Positions 39,476 through 48,531 of a DNA stretch of 64,000 bases are shown one piece after another. This stretch comes from Polyangiaceae bacterium (GTDB taxonomy: Bacteria; Myxococcota_A; Polyangia; Polyangiales; Polyangiaceae): the NCBI GenBank assembly GCA_016712345.1, contig JADJRH010000011.1, forward strand, positions 3,782,001 through 3,846,000. Direction: 5' to 3'. The notes under the pieces were generated by a model, which was not told the DNA's origin, searched no databases, and worked only from the letters and a program-made list of their open reading frames with translations. Within the stretch, counting starts at the first letter, position 1; each line of letters begins with the position of its first letter. The translations under genes were made by a program, and so were the position numbers.

Positions 39476-41044
39476 GTGGCAATGCGGCCGTTTCTGGCTC
39501 TTCCGACGCGCATCGTTGTGTACGGCGTGCGGCGCGCGTTGTGGCTTTTGCCAACGCTCGCTTTTGTGTCGCTCGCGACGTTTCTGTTTCTTTCGTACGT
39601 GCCGGATCCCGCGGTGGAAGGTGGGGTGGCTGCGGCGCAGCTCGGCGACGCACGCGTCGCCGAGCTGCGCCGCAGGCGCTTCCTCGACCTACCGAGGTTC
39701 GCAAACACCGCGCCCGCCGACGCGCGCGCCCGCGCGGCGGCGGCGGTGCAGGCGATTGTGAACGGTGGGAACGATGAAGCCGACGCGCGCCGCGAACTTG
39801 TGCGCCTCGGCGGCGCGGCGCTTCCACATGTGATCCCGGGGCTCGACGCGCTCGCGCCGGAGCCCCGCTCGCGCGTGGCTCTGGCGCTCGCGCCTCTCGC
39901 AAAACGCATGGGGCTCACAGCGCGCGACGAAACCACCAACCCCGAACGCGCGGCGGCCTTTTGGATTCGATTTTGGAACGACCGCGAGCCCGAATTTCGC
40001 GACGCGGCGGTGCGCTCCACGGTGCGGCGTTTGTCGCAATACGGCGCCGGCACGCGCGCGGGCGATCTGCGCGCGCTCGATACGTTCGTTTTTGAACACG
40101 TGATCGCGGCGCTTGCTCCGCCGACAGATTCGACATCGCTGGCGAGCGCGCGCGCCCTTGTGGACATTCTCGCGGACGTGACCGAACGCGATGACCGCAT
40201 CGGTGTTAACGCGGATATGCGCTCGGCGCGCGCGTGCGTCGATCGGTGGCTGGCGTTCGACGCGGTGTACGGAACCGACTTTAAAACGCTTACGGGCGCG
40301 GCGCGCATCACGGCGGTGGGAACCGAAACGCGGTACGGCAAATGGCTTTTGTTCACGTTTTCACCGCGCGTCGCCAAAACGGCGGAAGGTACACCGGTGC
40401 TCACGTCAATGGGGCGGCGGGCGCGCGTTTCGTTGCCGATTGTTTTCGGCGCGATCGCGCTTGCGTACTCCATTGCCATTCCGCTCGGCGTTGTGGCCGC
40501 CGCGACTCGGCGAAGAGTGATGGATCTCGGCGTTGTGACGTTTGTGCTGGCGCTCTACGCGCTTCCAACGGCGGTGATTTCGGTGCTTGTGGCGAACATC
40601 GGCGGCACGGGGAGTTTGGTGGTGCCGACCATGATCCTGGCGTTGAGTTTGGTGGCGGCGCCCGCGGGGCAGCAGCGCGCCGCGCTCCTGGGCGCGCTCT
40701 ACGCCGATCACATTGTGGCGGCGCGGGCGCGCGGCGCGGGGCTTCTTCGCGTGGTTCTTGTTCACGGGCTGCGGCACGCAATTGTTCCCACGGCAACGCT
40801 TACAGCGCTCGAAGCGCCGATGGCGCTCGGCGGGGCGTTTGTCGTGGAGCGCGTGTTTTCGCTGTACGGGCTCGGTGAGGCCACGATTGTCGCGGTGGAG
40901 CAGCGCGACATTCCGTGGCTGATGGCGCTTTCGTTTTTCGCGGCGGCGGCGGCGGCGATCGGCGTGTTTCTCACCGACATGGTGTACGCGGTGGCCGATC
41001 CGCGCGGCGCGGCGGGCGTGCTCGACAATCGGAGGCGCGCGTGA
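39476..41044 (+). CDS. ABC transporter permease, DppB/OppB type, with large insert
   Basis: 522 residues against about 310 in usual family members. One TM (residues about 18-42, LLPTLAFVSLATFLFLSYVPD), then a soluble insert of roughly 230 residues with HEAT-like Ala/Arg-rich helices, then the core permease (VSLPIVFGAIALAYSIAIPLGVVAA..., and the coupling loop ADHIVAARARGAGLLRVVLVHGLRHAIVPT). Start GTG 39476 after GGGAGG. Overlaps the next permease (GTGA). No ATPase or binding protein in view. Confidence 0.85.
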   Translation: MAMRPFLALPTRIVVYGVRRALWLLPTLAFVSLATFLFLSYVPDPAVEGGVAAAQLGDARVAELRRRRFLDLPRFANTAPADARARAAAAVQAIVNGGNDEADARRELVRLGGAALPHVIPGLDALAPEPRSRVALALAPLAKRMGLTARDETTNPERAAAFWIRFWNDREPEFRDAAVRSTVRRLSQYGAGTRAGDLRALDTFVFEHVIAALAPPTDSTSLASARALVDILADVTERDDRIGVNADMRSARACVDRWLAFDAVYGTDFKTLTGAARITAVGTETRYGKWLLFTFSPRVAKTAEGTPVLTSMGRRARVSLPIVFGAIALAYSIAIPLGVVAAATRRRVMDLGVVTFVLALYALPTAVISVLVANIGGTGSLVVPTMILALSLVAAPAGQQRAALLGALYADHIVAARARGAGLLRVVLVHGLRHAIVPTATLTALEAPMALGGAFVVERVFSLYGLGEATIVAVEQRDIPWLMALSFFAAAAAAIGVFLTDMVYAVADPRGAAGVLDNRRRA

Positions 41045-42072
41045 CGCACCTTCGCATCCTTTTCGGCGTTGTGTTGAAAAGCCGCCGCGCGCTCGTGGGC
41101 CTGGCGATGCTCGGCGTGCTCGCGTTGTTTGGCATCTTTGCGGAGTGGATCGCCGCGCCCGCACCGCTTGTCGCGACCGAGCCGTTTGAGGTGCTGCCGG
41201 CGGTGATGCACGCGGAGCGTTTCGATTCGCTCCCGGAGTCTGCGGCGCACGCGATGTATCGCGACCGCGGTGTGATTTGGCCGGTCGTGAGGGCGGGCGC
41301 GCGCACCCCCACCTCGGTGGGGGCGCACGCGCCGCCCTCACGAGCGCATCCACTTGGAACGGACGCTCACGGCCGCGACCTGTTCGCGCGCCTTGTGTAC
41401 GGCGCGCGAACAGCTCTCGGCCTTTCGCTCGGCGCGATTGTGCTGAGCGTTCTTGCCGGTATTGCGCTCGGCGGGCTCGCGGGTGTGCGCGGCGGATTTT
41501 GGAACGACACGTTGGTTCGACTCGTGGAAACGGTGGACACATTTCCGGCGATCATTGTTGTCGCACTTGTGCGCGCGATGGAGAGCGCGCCGAGCGCGAT
41601 GTCGCTGGTGATCGCTGTGGCGATCGTTCGATGGGCGGAGATCGCACGGCTCGTTCGCGCGGAGGTGGTGCGCGCATCGGCGGAGGGGTACGTGCTTGCA
41701 GCGCGCGCGCTCGGGGCATCGCCGATTCGCATTTTTTACAAACACATTCTTCGAAACGCGGCGGGGCCGATTCTCACGAGCGGGATGTTCGGTGTGGCGT
41801 CGATCGTGTTGCTTGAAGCGACCATTTCGTTTTTGGCGATCGGCGCGGCGACGAACGATGCTTCGTGGGGTGAAACCATGGCGCAGGGCGCGGCGATGTG
41901 GACGGCGCAGGCCACGCCAAACGCAACGACCAACACGGCGAGCGCGGTGCGGCTTCTGGTGGCGCCGGGATTATTTTTAATGATGACTGTTGTAGGTTCG
42001 TATCTGTTTGCCGAAGCGCTTCGGAACGCGATGGAACCCAAGACCGCCAGGGGCAGGTTGCGCGCGGATTGA
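41041..42072 (+). CDS. ABC transporter permease, DppC/OppC type
   Basis: 343 residues from GTG 41041. TM1 LVGLAMLGVLALFGIFAEW, an extracytoplasmic segment with the family signature AHPLGTDAHGRDLFARLVYGARTALGLSLG, and the coupling loop EGYVLAARALGASPIRIFYKHILRNAAGPI. Together with the previous protein it forms a peptide/nickel-type permease pair; the missing ATPases must lie elsewhere. Confidence 0.92.
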   Translation: MTHLRILFGVVLKSRRALVGLAMLGVLALFGIFAEWIAAPAPLVATEPFEVLPAVMHAERFDSLPESAAHAMYRDRGVIWPVVRAGARTPTSVGAHAPPSRAHPLGTDAHGRDLFARLVYGARTALGLSLGAIVLSVLAGIALGGLAGVRGGFWNDTLVRLVETVDTFPAIIVVALVRAMESAPSAMSLVIAVAIVRWAEIARLVRAEVVRASAEGYVLAARALGASPIRIFYKHILRNAAGPILTSGMFGVASIVLLEATISFLAIGAATNDASWGETMAQGAAMWTAQATPNATTNTASAVRLLVAPGLFLMMTVVGSYLFAEALRNAMEPKTARGRLRAD

Positions 42073-42142
42073 TGGATTGGGGTAGCGCACCAAACAAAAA
42101 AATGAACCCCATGCGAGCCGGTAAAAAACCGGTGCCGGGCGC

Positions 42143-42776
42143 TTACGGAAAAAACGAACGGGCGGGGACGCGGCGGCGAAATCGCAACAGGACGGTGATG
42201 GCAAAGAGGACAACGATGGCCGTCAGACCGCTTGTTTCGTAGGGTTTTTGTGCGGCCAGAAGGACCGCACGAACGAGAAGGGACGGCGGAGGTACACCTG
42301 CGTCGGCACCGTGGAGGGTGGCCGAGCGAACAACGTTTTCGCATTGAGGCGCGCCGTAGCAGCCGACACAGCAAAACATCACGCGATGGTCTGAACCGGC
42401 AAACGCGAGAACATGGCGGATCCACACGGAGGTGTTGGTTGAGGAAACGCCGCGGAGCGTTTGTTCGTAGCGCGACTCGATGTGTTGCACGGCGGACGGC
42501 TCCCAGCGATCGACGTTGGCTCCGAGGCCCGCGATCGCGAGCGCCGATGCGCGACCGAGGACCAGTTCTTCAATGCCCGGGGCCCAGCGATCGCTCGGTG
42601 CCGACACGCATGCGGCGCGTACGGCTCCACCTTCCCTCCCCTCCCCTTCGAAAAAGAACGGCGGCGCCGGGCACTGCGGACACGTCGATCACGGGCAGTG
42701 CGTTTTCGGGGATTTCACGCGCGGCAGAGGGCCAGTCGAGGCTGAAATCAACGCCGGCCTGAAGCGGCACCGCCAT
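42143..42776 (-). pseudogene. membrane-anchored hypothetical, apparent frameshift
   Basis: One frame gives MAVPLQAGVDFSLDWPSAAREIPEN...VSAVPGA (from 42776); the next frame continues PPFFFEGEGREGGAVRAACV, SAPSDRWAPGIEELVLGRAS and ends with a C-terminal TM SGLTAIVVLFAITVLLRF. The switch is near 42655-42675 (CGGCGGCGCCGGGC). I read this as one roughly 210-residue gene with a one-base indel, real or a sequencing error; two overlapping genes are less likely because the upstream frame becomes Arg-rich afterwards. Cysteines in VMFCCVGCYGAPQCE. Unknown function. Confidence 0.55.
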
Positions 42777-42796
42777 GGTGTTCGCGCGGCGCGACG

Positions 42797-43195
42797 TTAC
42801 CCGCCGGGCATTGCCGGGTGGCCGGCCAACTCCAGCGTGAGTTCTTGGAGCAGGCCGGTGAGTTCGGCGCGCGTTTCCACGAGGGCTTGGCGCATCTTGC
42901 GCGATTCGCCCGAGCTTCGATCACCGGGCTCGGGAGGCTCAAACCCCTTTTCACGAAGGCGGCGCTTGGCTCCGGCGATGGTGAAGCCGTGATCGTAGAG
43001 AAGCTCTTTGATGCGAACGAGGGATTCAACCTCGCGGCGCGTATACACGCGTTGACCGCGCGCCGATTTTTTGGGCCGAATGGATCGAAACTCGGTTTCC
43101 CAATAGCGAAGAACGTGGGGTTCGACGCCGACGAGGGACGATGCCTCGCCGATGCGAAAAAACAATTTGGCCGGGATGTCCGTTCGCGTGCTCAT
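42797..43195 (-). CDS. MerR-family transcriptional regulator
   Basis: 132 residues. Winged-helix start AKLFFRIGEASSLVGVEPHVLRYWETEF followed by ARGQRVYTRREVESLVRIKELLYDHGFTIAGAKRRL, then a coiled coil. No effector-binding domain. Gene order ihfA-merR is widely conserved in proteobacteria-type genomes and is kept here (16 bp apart). Confidence 0.93.
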   Translation of the reverse strand: MSTRTDIPAKLFFRIGEASSLVGVEPHVLRYWETEFRSIRPKKSARGQRVYTRREVESLVRIKELLYDHGFTIAGAKRRLREKGFEPPEPGDRSSGESRKMRQALVETRAELTGLLQELTLELAGHPAMPGG

Positions 43196-43211
43196 GAAAT
43201 GCGCGCGAAAA

Positions 43212-43496
43212 TCAACCCTTGGGGTTGAGGGCCTGCTTGAGTAGCTGGCTGGCTTTGAAGCTGAGAACGCGGCGCTCGGTGATCACGATAGGTTCGCCGG
43301 TTTGAGGGTTGCGCCCCTGGCGTTTGCGCTTGTCCCGCAACACGAAGTTGCCAAAACCGCTGACCTTTATTTTTTCGCCGCGGCCCAGCGTTTCTTTCAT
43401 TGTCTCGAAAACGAGATCCACAAGATCGGCCGACTCCTTCTTGGAGAAGCCGCCGAGTTTTGAGTAAACGGCCTGCACAATATCCGCTTTGGTCAT
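43212..43496 (-). CDS. ihfA: integration host factor subunit alpha
   Basis: 94 residues, MTKADIVQAVYSKLGGFSKKESADLVD, with the HU/IHF beta-arm GFGNFVLRDKRKRQGRNPQTGEPI (Pro at the tip) and C-terminal LSFKASQLLKQALN. A DNA-bending architectural protein. ATG 43496 with GGGAAC upstream. The IHF beta partner is not in the window. Confidence 0.95.
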   Translation of the reverse strand: MTKADIVQAVYSKLGGFSKKESADLVDLVFETMKETLGRGEKIKVSGFGNFVLRDKRKRQGRNPQTGEPIVITERRVLSFKASQLLKQALNPKG

Positions 43497-43587
43497 GTTG
43501 TTCCCCGTTAAATCAGCGGTGAGAGTGCCAGGGAATTTTAGAGAAATCCAGATTGCAAAACACCGGCTGCGTTCTTTTGAAGAAGTG

Positions 43588-45192
43588 CTACGCGGCGAAG
43601 GCGTCGGATGCGGTGGAAGCGCCGACGAGGGCCACTTCACCACTGTCGGGCACGTCGGAGTCACGCATGGCTGTGAGTTCGGGCTCCACGGCGGGGAGCG
43701 CAATCACAGGCGCAGCCGCTTCAAGAGCGGGGGCTGCCACGCGAGCCGGGCGGGCGCGTTGCACTTGTTCCGCGATGAGGAGAACAGTGACGTAGCCGTA
43801 CCCGAGGGCAAAAAGCACGGCGAACGGCGTGGCAAAGTAGTGACCCGTCCACACGGAGGCGGCGACCGAAGCCGCGGACCAGAGAGCGAGGAACGCTTCT
43901 GCAGCGGGAACTTGAAGTGCGGCCTTGTAGCGGTTTTTGTTGTTGCCCTGCTTGGGGGTGCGAACAAATTCACCGGCCATGAAGCGCAATCCTTCCCACA
44001 CGGCGCCGGTGAGGTGCGGAGCGAGGCCGGTGCCCACCGCGATGAGCAGGGGGAGTTTGGCGAGTGCGCCCGTGCGCGAGCGACCCTGCGCGCTTTCGGC
44101 GAGCATGTAAAACGCTGCGAGTGAGCCGGTTGTGGCCATGCAAAGCGGCAGGTCTACAAGGACCATGGTGCGTACACTTGTGGCCGGCATAAGCACGAGC
44201 GCCGGGAGAATTAGGATGCTGAGCAAAACGAGCAGCGGGTACGCAAAGTGCGGCGTCATGTGAAACACCGCTTCAACCTTTTGCGAGAACGAAACATCGC
44301 TCTTGAGAACGCGGCGAAGAAGCTTGCGAGCTGTTTGAACGGTGCCTTTGGCCCAGCGGTATTGCTGCGCACGAAGGGCCGAGATGTCCTCGGGCAACTC
44401 GGACGGTGAAACCACGTCCTCGCGATAGATGAAGCGCCAGCCCGCGAGTTGCGCGCGGTACGAGAGATCAAGGTCTTCCGTGAGGGTGTCGTGTTGCCAA
44501 CCGCCGGCGCTGAAGATTGCTTCTTTGCGCCACATGCCGCCGGTGCCGGAGAAGTTGAAAAGAAGGCCGGCGCCGAAGCGGGCGCGGTTTTCAACAAGGT
44601 GGTGGCCGTCGAGCATGAGGGCTTGCACCTTGGTGAGCATCGACACGTCGCGGTTCATGTGGCCCCAGCGGGTTTGAACCATGCCCACGTTGGGGTTTTT
44701 AAAGTGCGGCACGATCGCGCGGATGAAGTCGGGCTGCGGAAGGAAGTCGGCGTCGAAGATCGCGACGAGATCGCCTTTGGCAACTCTCAAGCCTTCATCC
44801 AATGCGCCCGCTTTGTACCCCACGCGGTTGGTGCGGTGGATGTACACAACGTCGAGCCCTGTTGCGGCGAGACGTTCCACTTCGCGGCGCGTGAGAGCGG
44901 CCGTTTCGTCGGTGGAATCGTCGAGCACCTGAATTTCAAGCAGGTGGCTTGGGTAGTCGATTTTGGCAACTGCGCGGAGAAGCCGAATCGCAACAGTGGA
45001 TTCGTTAAACAGCGGGAGTTGAACGGTTACCTTGGGCAGTTCGCTTTCAGAGATCGGTTCGGCGATCTGCGAACTTTTGATGCGCGCTCGGTGCTTCTGA
45101 ACGAGGAGCACCAGATGAAGCCGGTGCAAACCGAACGCGCTGAGACCCAGGAGAACTGCGAAGTACAGCAGGCAGAGGGCGGTGTTGAGCAT
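43588..45192 (-). CDS. GT2 processive glycosyltransferase (BcsA/CsaA-like)
   Basis: About 534 residues. TM near the N-terminus, then the GT-A core: VTVQLPLFNESTVAIRLL, QVLDDSTDETA, VAIFDADFLPQPDFI (DxD), and the acceptor motifs TLTEDLDLSYRAQLAGW (TED) and QQYRWAKGTVQ (QxxRW). Four or more C-terminal TMs. Family members synthesise beta-glucan/mannan chains at the inner membrane. Start ATG 45192 chosen; 45228 is possible. Confidence 0.93.
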   Translation of the reverse strand: MLNTALCLLYFAVLLGLSAFGLHRLHLVLLVQKHRARIKSSQIAEPISESELPKVTVQLPLFNESTVAIRLLRAVAKIDYPSHLLEIQVLDDSTDETAALTRREVERLAATGLDVVYIHRTNRVGYKAGALDEGLRVAKGDLVAIFDADFLPQPDFIRAIVPHFKNPNVGMVQTRWGHMNRDVSMLTKVQALMLDGHHLVENRARFGAGLLFNFSGTGGMWRKEAIFSAGGWQHDTLTEDLDLSYRAQLAGWRFIYREDVVSPSELPEDISALRAQQYRWAKGTVQTARKLLRRVLKSDVSFSQKVEAVFHMTPHFAYPLLVLLSILILPALVLMPATSVRTMVLVDLPLCMATTGSLAAFYMLAESAQGRSRTGALAKLPLLIAVGTGLAPHLTGAVWEGLRFMAGEFVRTPKQGNNKNRYKAALQVPAAEAFLALWSAASVAASVWTGHYFATPFAVLFALGYGYVTVLLIAEQVQRARPARVAAPALEAAAPVIALPAVEPELTAMRDSDVPDSGEVALVGASTASDAFAA

Positions 45193-45424
45193 CGACGCCC
45201 CGATCGCTAACACTCCGCGTTGGGCCAATTGTCACCGAGTTGTAATTCGTTGCACTCTTTCGTAACGCCCGCTTTTTTGTGGACTTTTTGAAGGGCACGT
45301 TGGCCTTTCGTTGTGACAGACGGCGACAATTGGGTGTCGGATGGGCGGCGGGGCCGGGACGATGCGGCCGGCGCAAAAGCCTCGCTCGCGGCCCGTCGGC
45401 GCATCCGGTAACAACGCGGCGCCC

Positions 45425-45889
45425 ATGATCGTTGTGCTGATTCGACACGCGCAGGCGATTGAAGCAACTCCAGGCGTGCCCGACGGTGATCGGTGGCTGA
45501 CGCCGAAGGGGCGAAAAGTGGCCCGCAAAGTGGGCTCCTGGCTTGCCAAGCCCTAACGCCGGCCCGCTGTGATTTGGACAAGCCCTCTCGTGCGCGCCGT
45601 GCAAACGGCGGAGATCGTTGCCCGAGAATGTGATGTGACCAACGTTGAGGTGTGTGCGGAGCTGTCGCCGGGCCGCGATACAGGCGATCTGCTGCGCGTT
45701 CTCGCGGAGCGCAAAGACTCAACACCGCTGGCGCTCGTGGGGCATGAACCGTCGCTTTCACTCATTGCGACGTCGCTGCTTTCAGAGCCTTCTTGGCCGG
45801 GGTTTCGAAAGGGTGGAGTTCTCGCCGTGGAGTGGGTCGGCTCGGGAAAAGCCGCGCAACTTTTCACGCTCGATCCAGCCGAGCTGTAG
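45425..45889 (+). pseudogene. sixA: SixA-type phosphohistidine phosphatase with internal stop
   Basis: Reads MIVVLIRHAQAIEATPGVPDG (catalytic RHx motif), then WLTPKGRKVARKVGSWLAKP, followed by an in-frame TAA (45554-45556) and, in the same frame, VIWTSPLVRAVQTAEIVA and LALVGHEPSLSLIA (second catalytic His), to the end at 45889. Both halves are well conserved, so the stop is recent, a sequencing error, or is read through. Family role: dephosphorylation of His-phosphorylated signalling proteins. Confidence 0.78.
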
Positions 45890-45932
45890 CGCCGCAGGCA
45901 TATCGGCGCGATGATCGAACGCCGAGGTGCTT

Positions 45933-46664
45933 ATGAAACACGCTCTTTGGCTTTCGACTGTGTTGGGCGTTGCGGCGGCGGGCTGCGGCGGTGAATCGTT
46001 TTCGGCAACCGAAGGGGGCGCCGGCAACGGAGGCTCAACGAGCAGCAGCACGGGACAGGCAGGCTCCACTTCAAGCTCGGGCGGCGCGGGTGGAAGCGGT
46101 GGATCTGCAACAACGAGCAGCACAGTTGGAACCACCACGTCGTCCACAACAACAACAACAAGCACCGGCACCGGCGGCGCTCCCCCGTGCCAACCGCTGA
46201 GTGAGCCGTGTACACAATGCGCTTATCAAAACTGCGAGGCGCTGTATTGCGCGTGTTACTCGTCGGACGATTGCCCCGCGCTCGTGAACTGTCTGTCGAT
46301 GTGCAATCCCGACGACACGACGTGTACACAACCGTGTTTGACCCAACACGCTGAGTCGATTTCCACGGCGTTCCTCCTCGGCGACTGCGCCGCAACGCCG
46401 TGCGCGATGGATTGCACGGGCACGTTTGTTGTTCAGCCGTGCCCGAAGTGTCTTTTCGAAAAGTGCCCGTCGGAGATGAACTCGTGCCTATCGGACCAGG
46501 ATTGTTACGACATCATCACGTGCGCAACCGCGTGCGCTCCGAGCGATCTGACGTGCGCTTTTGCGTGCACGAACGGCAAATCGCAGGAAGCCATTCAGAA
46601 GGCGGTGGCGGTACAGGGGTGCACCGGCGATGCCAACAAATGTCAGGCGGCGTGCGGTGGTTGA
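45933..46664 (+). CDS. Cys-rich lipoprotein with Ser/Thr/Gly linker (paralogue 1)
   Basis: 243 residues. Signal MKHALWLSTVLGVAAAGC (lipobox Cys), about 60 residues of Gly/Ser/Thr linker, then three Cys-rich modules of the pattern CxxC-xxxxC (PCTQCAYQNCEALYCACY; PCPKCLFEKCPSEMNSCL). Cys spacing is repeated, giving probable disulfide-bonded surface domains. Paralogous to the next gene. Confidence 0.75.
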   Translation: MKHALWLSTVLGVAAAGCGGESFSATEGGAGNGGSTSSSTGQAGSTSSSGGAGGSGGSATTSSTVGTTTSSTTTTTSTGTGGAPPCQPLSEPCTQCAYQNCEALYCACYSSDDCPALVNCLSMCNPDDTTCTQPCLTQHAESISTAFLLGDCAATPCAMDCTGTFVVQPCPKCLFEKCPSEMNSCLSDQDCYDIITCATACAPSDLTCAFACTNGKSQEAIQKAVAVQGCTGDANKCQAACGG

Positions 46665-46677
46665 CGGGAGGCGGCGC

Positions 46678-47313
46678 ATGTTTCAAAACGCCTTAAAAAT
46701 AAGCTTTTTTGCGCTCGCGTGTGCGGGGTGCGGCGAGGTCTTTGTCGCCACCGGCGGCGGGGCAGCCGGCGGCGAAGGCGGTTCGGGCGCGTCGCAGACA
46801 ACGAGCGCCACAACCGGCGAAGGCGGCACGTCGTCGTCCACGACTTCATCTTCCACAGGAGGCGGCGAGGCATGCTCTGCACCGCCCTCCAATGAGTGCA
46901 ACAACTGCCTCTACGAAACGTGCACCGATCCGTATTGCGCCTGCGCGGGGTACGCACCGTGCGTTTCGCTCGCGGCCTGCATCGGCGAAGCCAAACCGGT
47001 GGAGTACTGTTGGCAAACCAACAAAGAGGGCATCTCCACGCTCGGCCTGCTTTTGGCCTGCGGATCGAGCAACTGCAACTGCGGCTACGACCCGGTGTCC
47101 GATTGCGAGATCTGTCAGTTCAAAGAATGTCCCGCGGAGGTAAACGAGTGTTTGTCAACGGCGGCATGCGTTTCGTACCTCGGGTGTTGGCAAAACTGCA
47201 AAGGAGAACCGTCCTGCCAGCAGGACTGCAATGCCAACTTCGCCACCGGCCAGAGCAAAGCCCAGGCACTCTTTGGGTGCGTTCTCGACAACTGCGGGTC
47301 GGACTGCAAGTGA
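46678..47313 (+). CDS. Cys-rich lipoprotein with Ser/Thr/Gly linker (paralogue 2)
   Basis: 211 residues from ATG 46678 (GGGAGG upstream). Signal ALKISFFALACAGC, a Gly/Ser/Thr linker, then ECNNCLYETCTDPYCACAG and DCEICQFKECPAEVNECL, which align with paralogue 1. Fourteen bp after the first gene, so an operon. The pair probably arose by tandem duplication. No ligand known. Confidence 0.75.
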   Translation: MFQNALKISFFALACAGCGEVFVATGGGAAGGEGGSGASQTTSATTGEGGTSSSTTSSSTGGGEACSAPPSNECNNCLYETCTDPYCACAGYAPCVSLAACIGEAKPVEYCWQTNKEGISTLGLLLACGSSNCNCGYDPVSDCEICQFKECPAEVNECLSTAACVSYLGCWQNCKGEPSCQQDCNANFATGQSKAQALFGCVLDNCGSDCK

Positions 47314-47355
47314 ACCGCGAACAAATGTGTACGCAACTATGTGTACACAACCTGC

Positions 47356-48393
47356 TCAGCGCACGTGTTTTTCTACAATCTTGAGCACGTCCGAGTCTTT
47401 CACGCCGTCGGCTTCGGCGCGGTACGAAAGAACAATTCTGTGCCTCAGCGCCGGAAGCAGAAGCGCGCGAATGTCGTCCACATCCGCGGCCGCCTGGCCG
47501 TGAAGCGCGGCGCGCGCTTTTGCCGCCAGGACAAGCGCCTGGCTGCCGCGCGGACCGGCTCCATAGCGCACGTATTGCTTCACGTCGGCAATGGCTCGTT
47601 CAGCCTGTGGGCGCGTTGCGCGGGCAAATGACACCGCGAGATTGATCGCTTCGTCGGTAATCGGAATGCGCGGAACAAGCGCGCCGATCGCAAGAACGTC
47701 GGCGCGGTGCAACACAGGCTCGATGACCGCCGGCTTGCCCGATGTCGTTCGGCGGGCCACTTCGCGCTCCTCGTTTTCGGACGGGTAGTCGACGTGAATC
47801 TCCAGTAAAAATCGGTCGAGCTGGGCCTCGGGAAGCGAGTATGTGCCCTCTTGCTCAATGGGGTTGCGCGTTGCAAACACCTGAAACGGATCGGGCAGCG
47901 GGTGCGTCTTGGTGCCGACGGTCACTTTGCGTTCTTGCATCGCTTCGAGAAGCGCGGCCTGCGTTTTGGGCGGAGTGCGGTTGATTTCGTCGGCCAACAC
48001 AAGATTTTGAAAAATCGGCCCAGGCAGAAATCGCACCGTTTTTTGCCATCGACTGCCATCGGACGAATCGACCATTTCTTCGTGCAGAACATCGGTGCCC
48101 GTGATGTCGGCGGGGAGCAGATCGGGCGTGAACTGCACGCGACCAAACGTGAGATCCAGCGCGCGGGCGAGTGATGAAACGAGCAACGTTTTGGCGAGGC
48201 CCGGAACACCCACGAGCAGCCCGTGACCTCGGGCAAACAGCGTGATGAGCATCGCTTCAACGGCGTGCTCCTGACCCACAATGGCGTTGGCGACGGCGGC
48301 GCGCAGGCGGCTCGCGGCCTGGCCGGTGCGTTCGAGCAGTTCAACGTCGGACAACCCGGGTGCGGCGCTGGTTGCCGCTTCGGCAGAACTCAT
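47356..48393 (-). CDS. MoxR-family AAA+ ATPase
   Basis: 345 residues. Walker A GVPGLAKTLL (GxPGxxKT), Walker B LVLADEINRTPP, sensor 1 FQVFATRNPIEQEGTY, arginine finger region QLDRFLLEIHVDYP. MoxR ATPases act as chaperones with VWA/DUF58 proteins; none is present nearby. Convergent with the lipoprotein pair. Confidence 0.95.
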   Translation of the reverse strand: MSSAEAATSAAPGLSDVELLERTGQAASRLRAAVANAIVGQEHAVEAMLITLFARGHGLLVGVPGLAKTLLVSSLARALDLTFGRVQFTPDLLPADITGTDVLHEEMVDSSDGSRWQKTVRFLPGPIFQNLVLADEINRTPPKTQAALLEAMQERKVTVGTKTHPLPDPFQVFATRNPIEQEGTYSLPEAQLDRFLLEIHVDYPSENEEREVARRTTSGKPAVIEPVLHRADVLAIGALVPRIPITDEAINLAVSFARATRPQAERAIADVKQYVRYGAGPRGSQALVLAAKARAALHGQAAADVDDIRALLLPALRHRIVLSYRAEADGVKDSDVLKIVEKHVR

Positions 48394-48531
48394 CGGCGGC
48401 GCTGGTTAGCACAGGCCGCGCGCGAGGGGCACGGAAGCCGCAGGCCGGTCCGGCGCGCGGTGAACGCGACGGCCTTCGTTTGGCGCTGAAAAGGGGTTGA
48501 TCGACCGGCAACCTTTGGCGACGCTGCGGGC

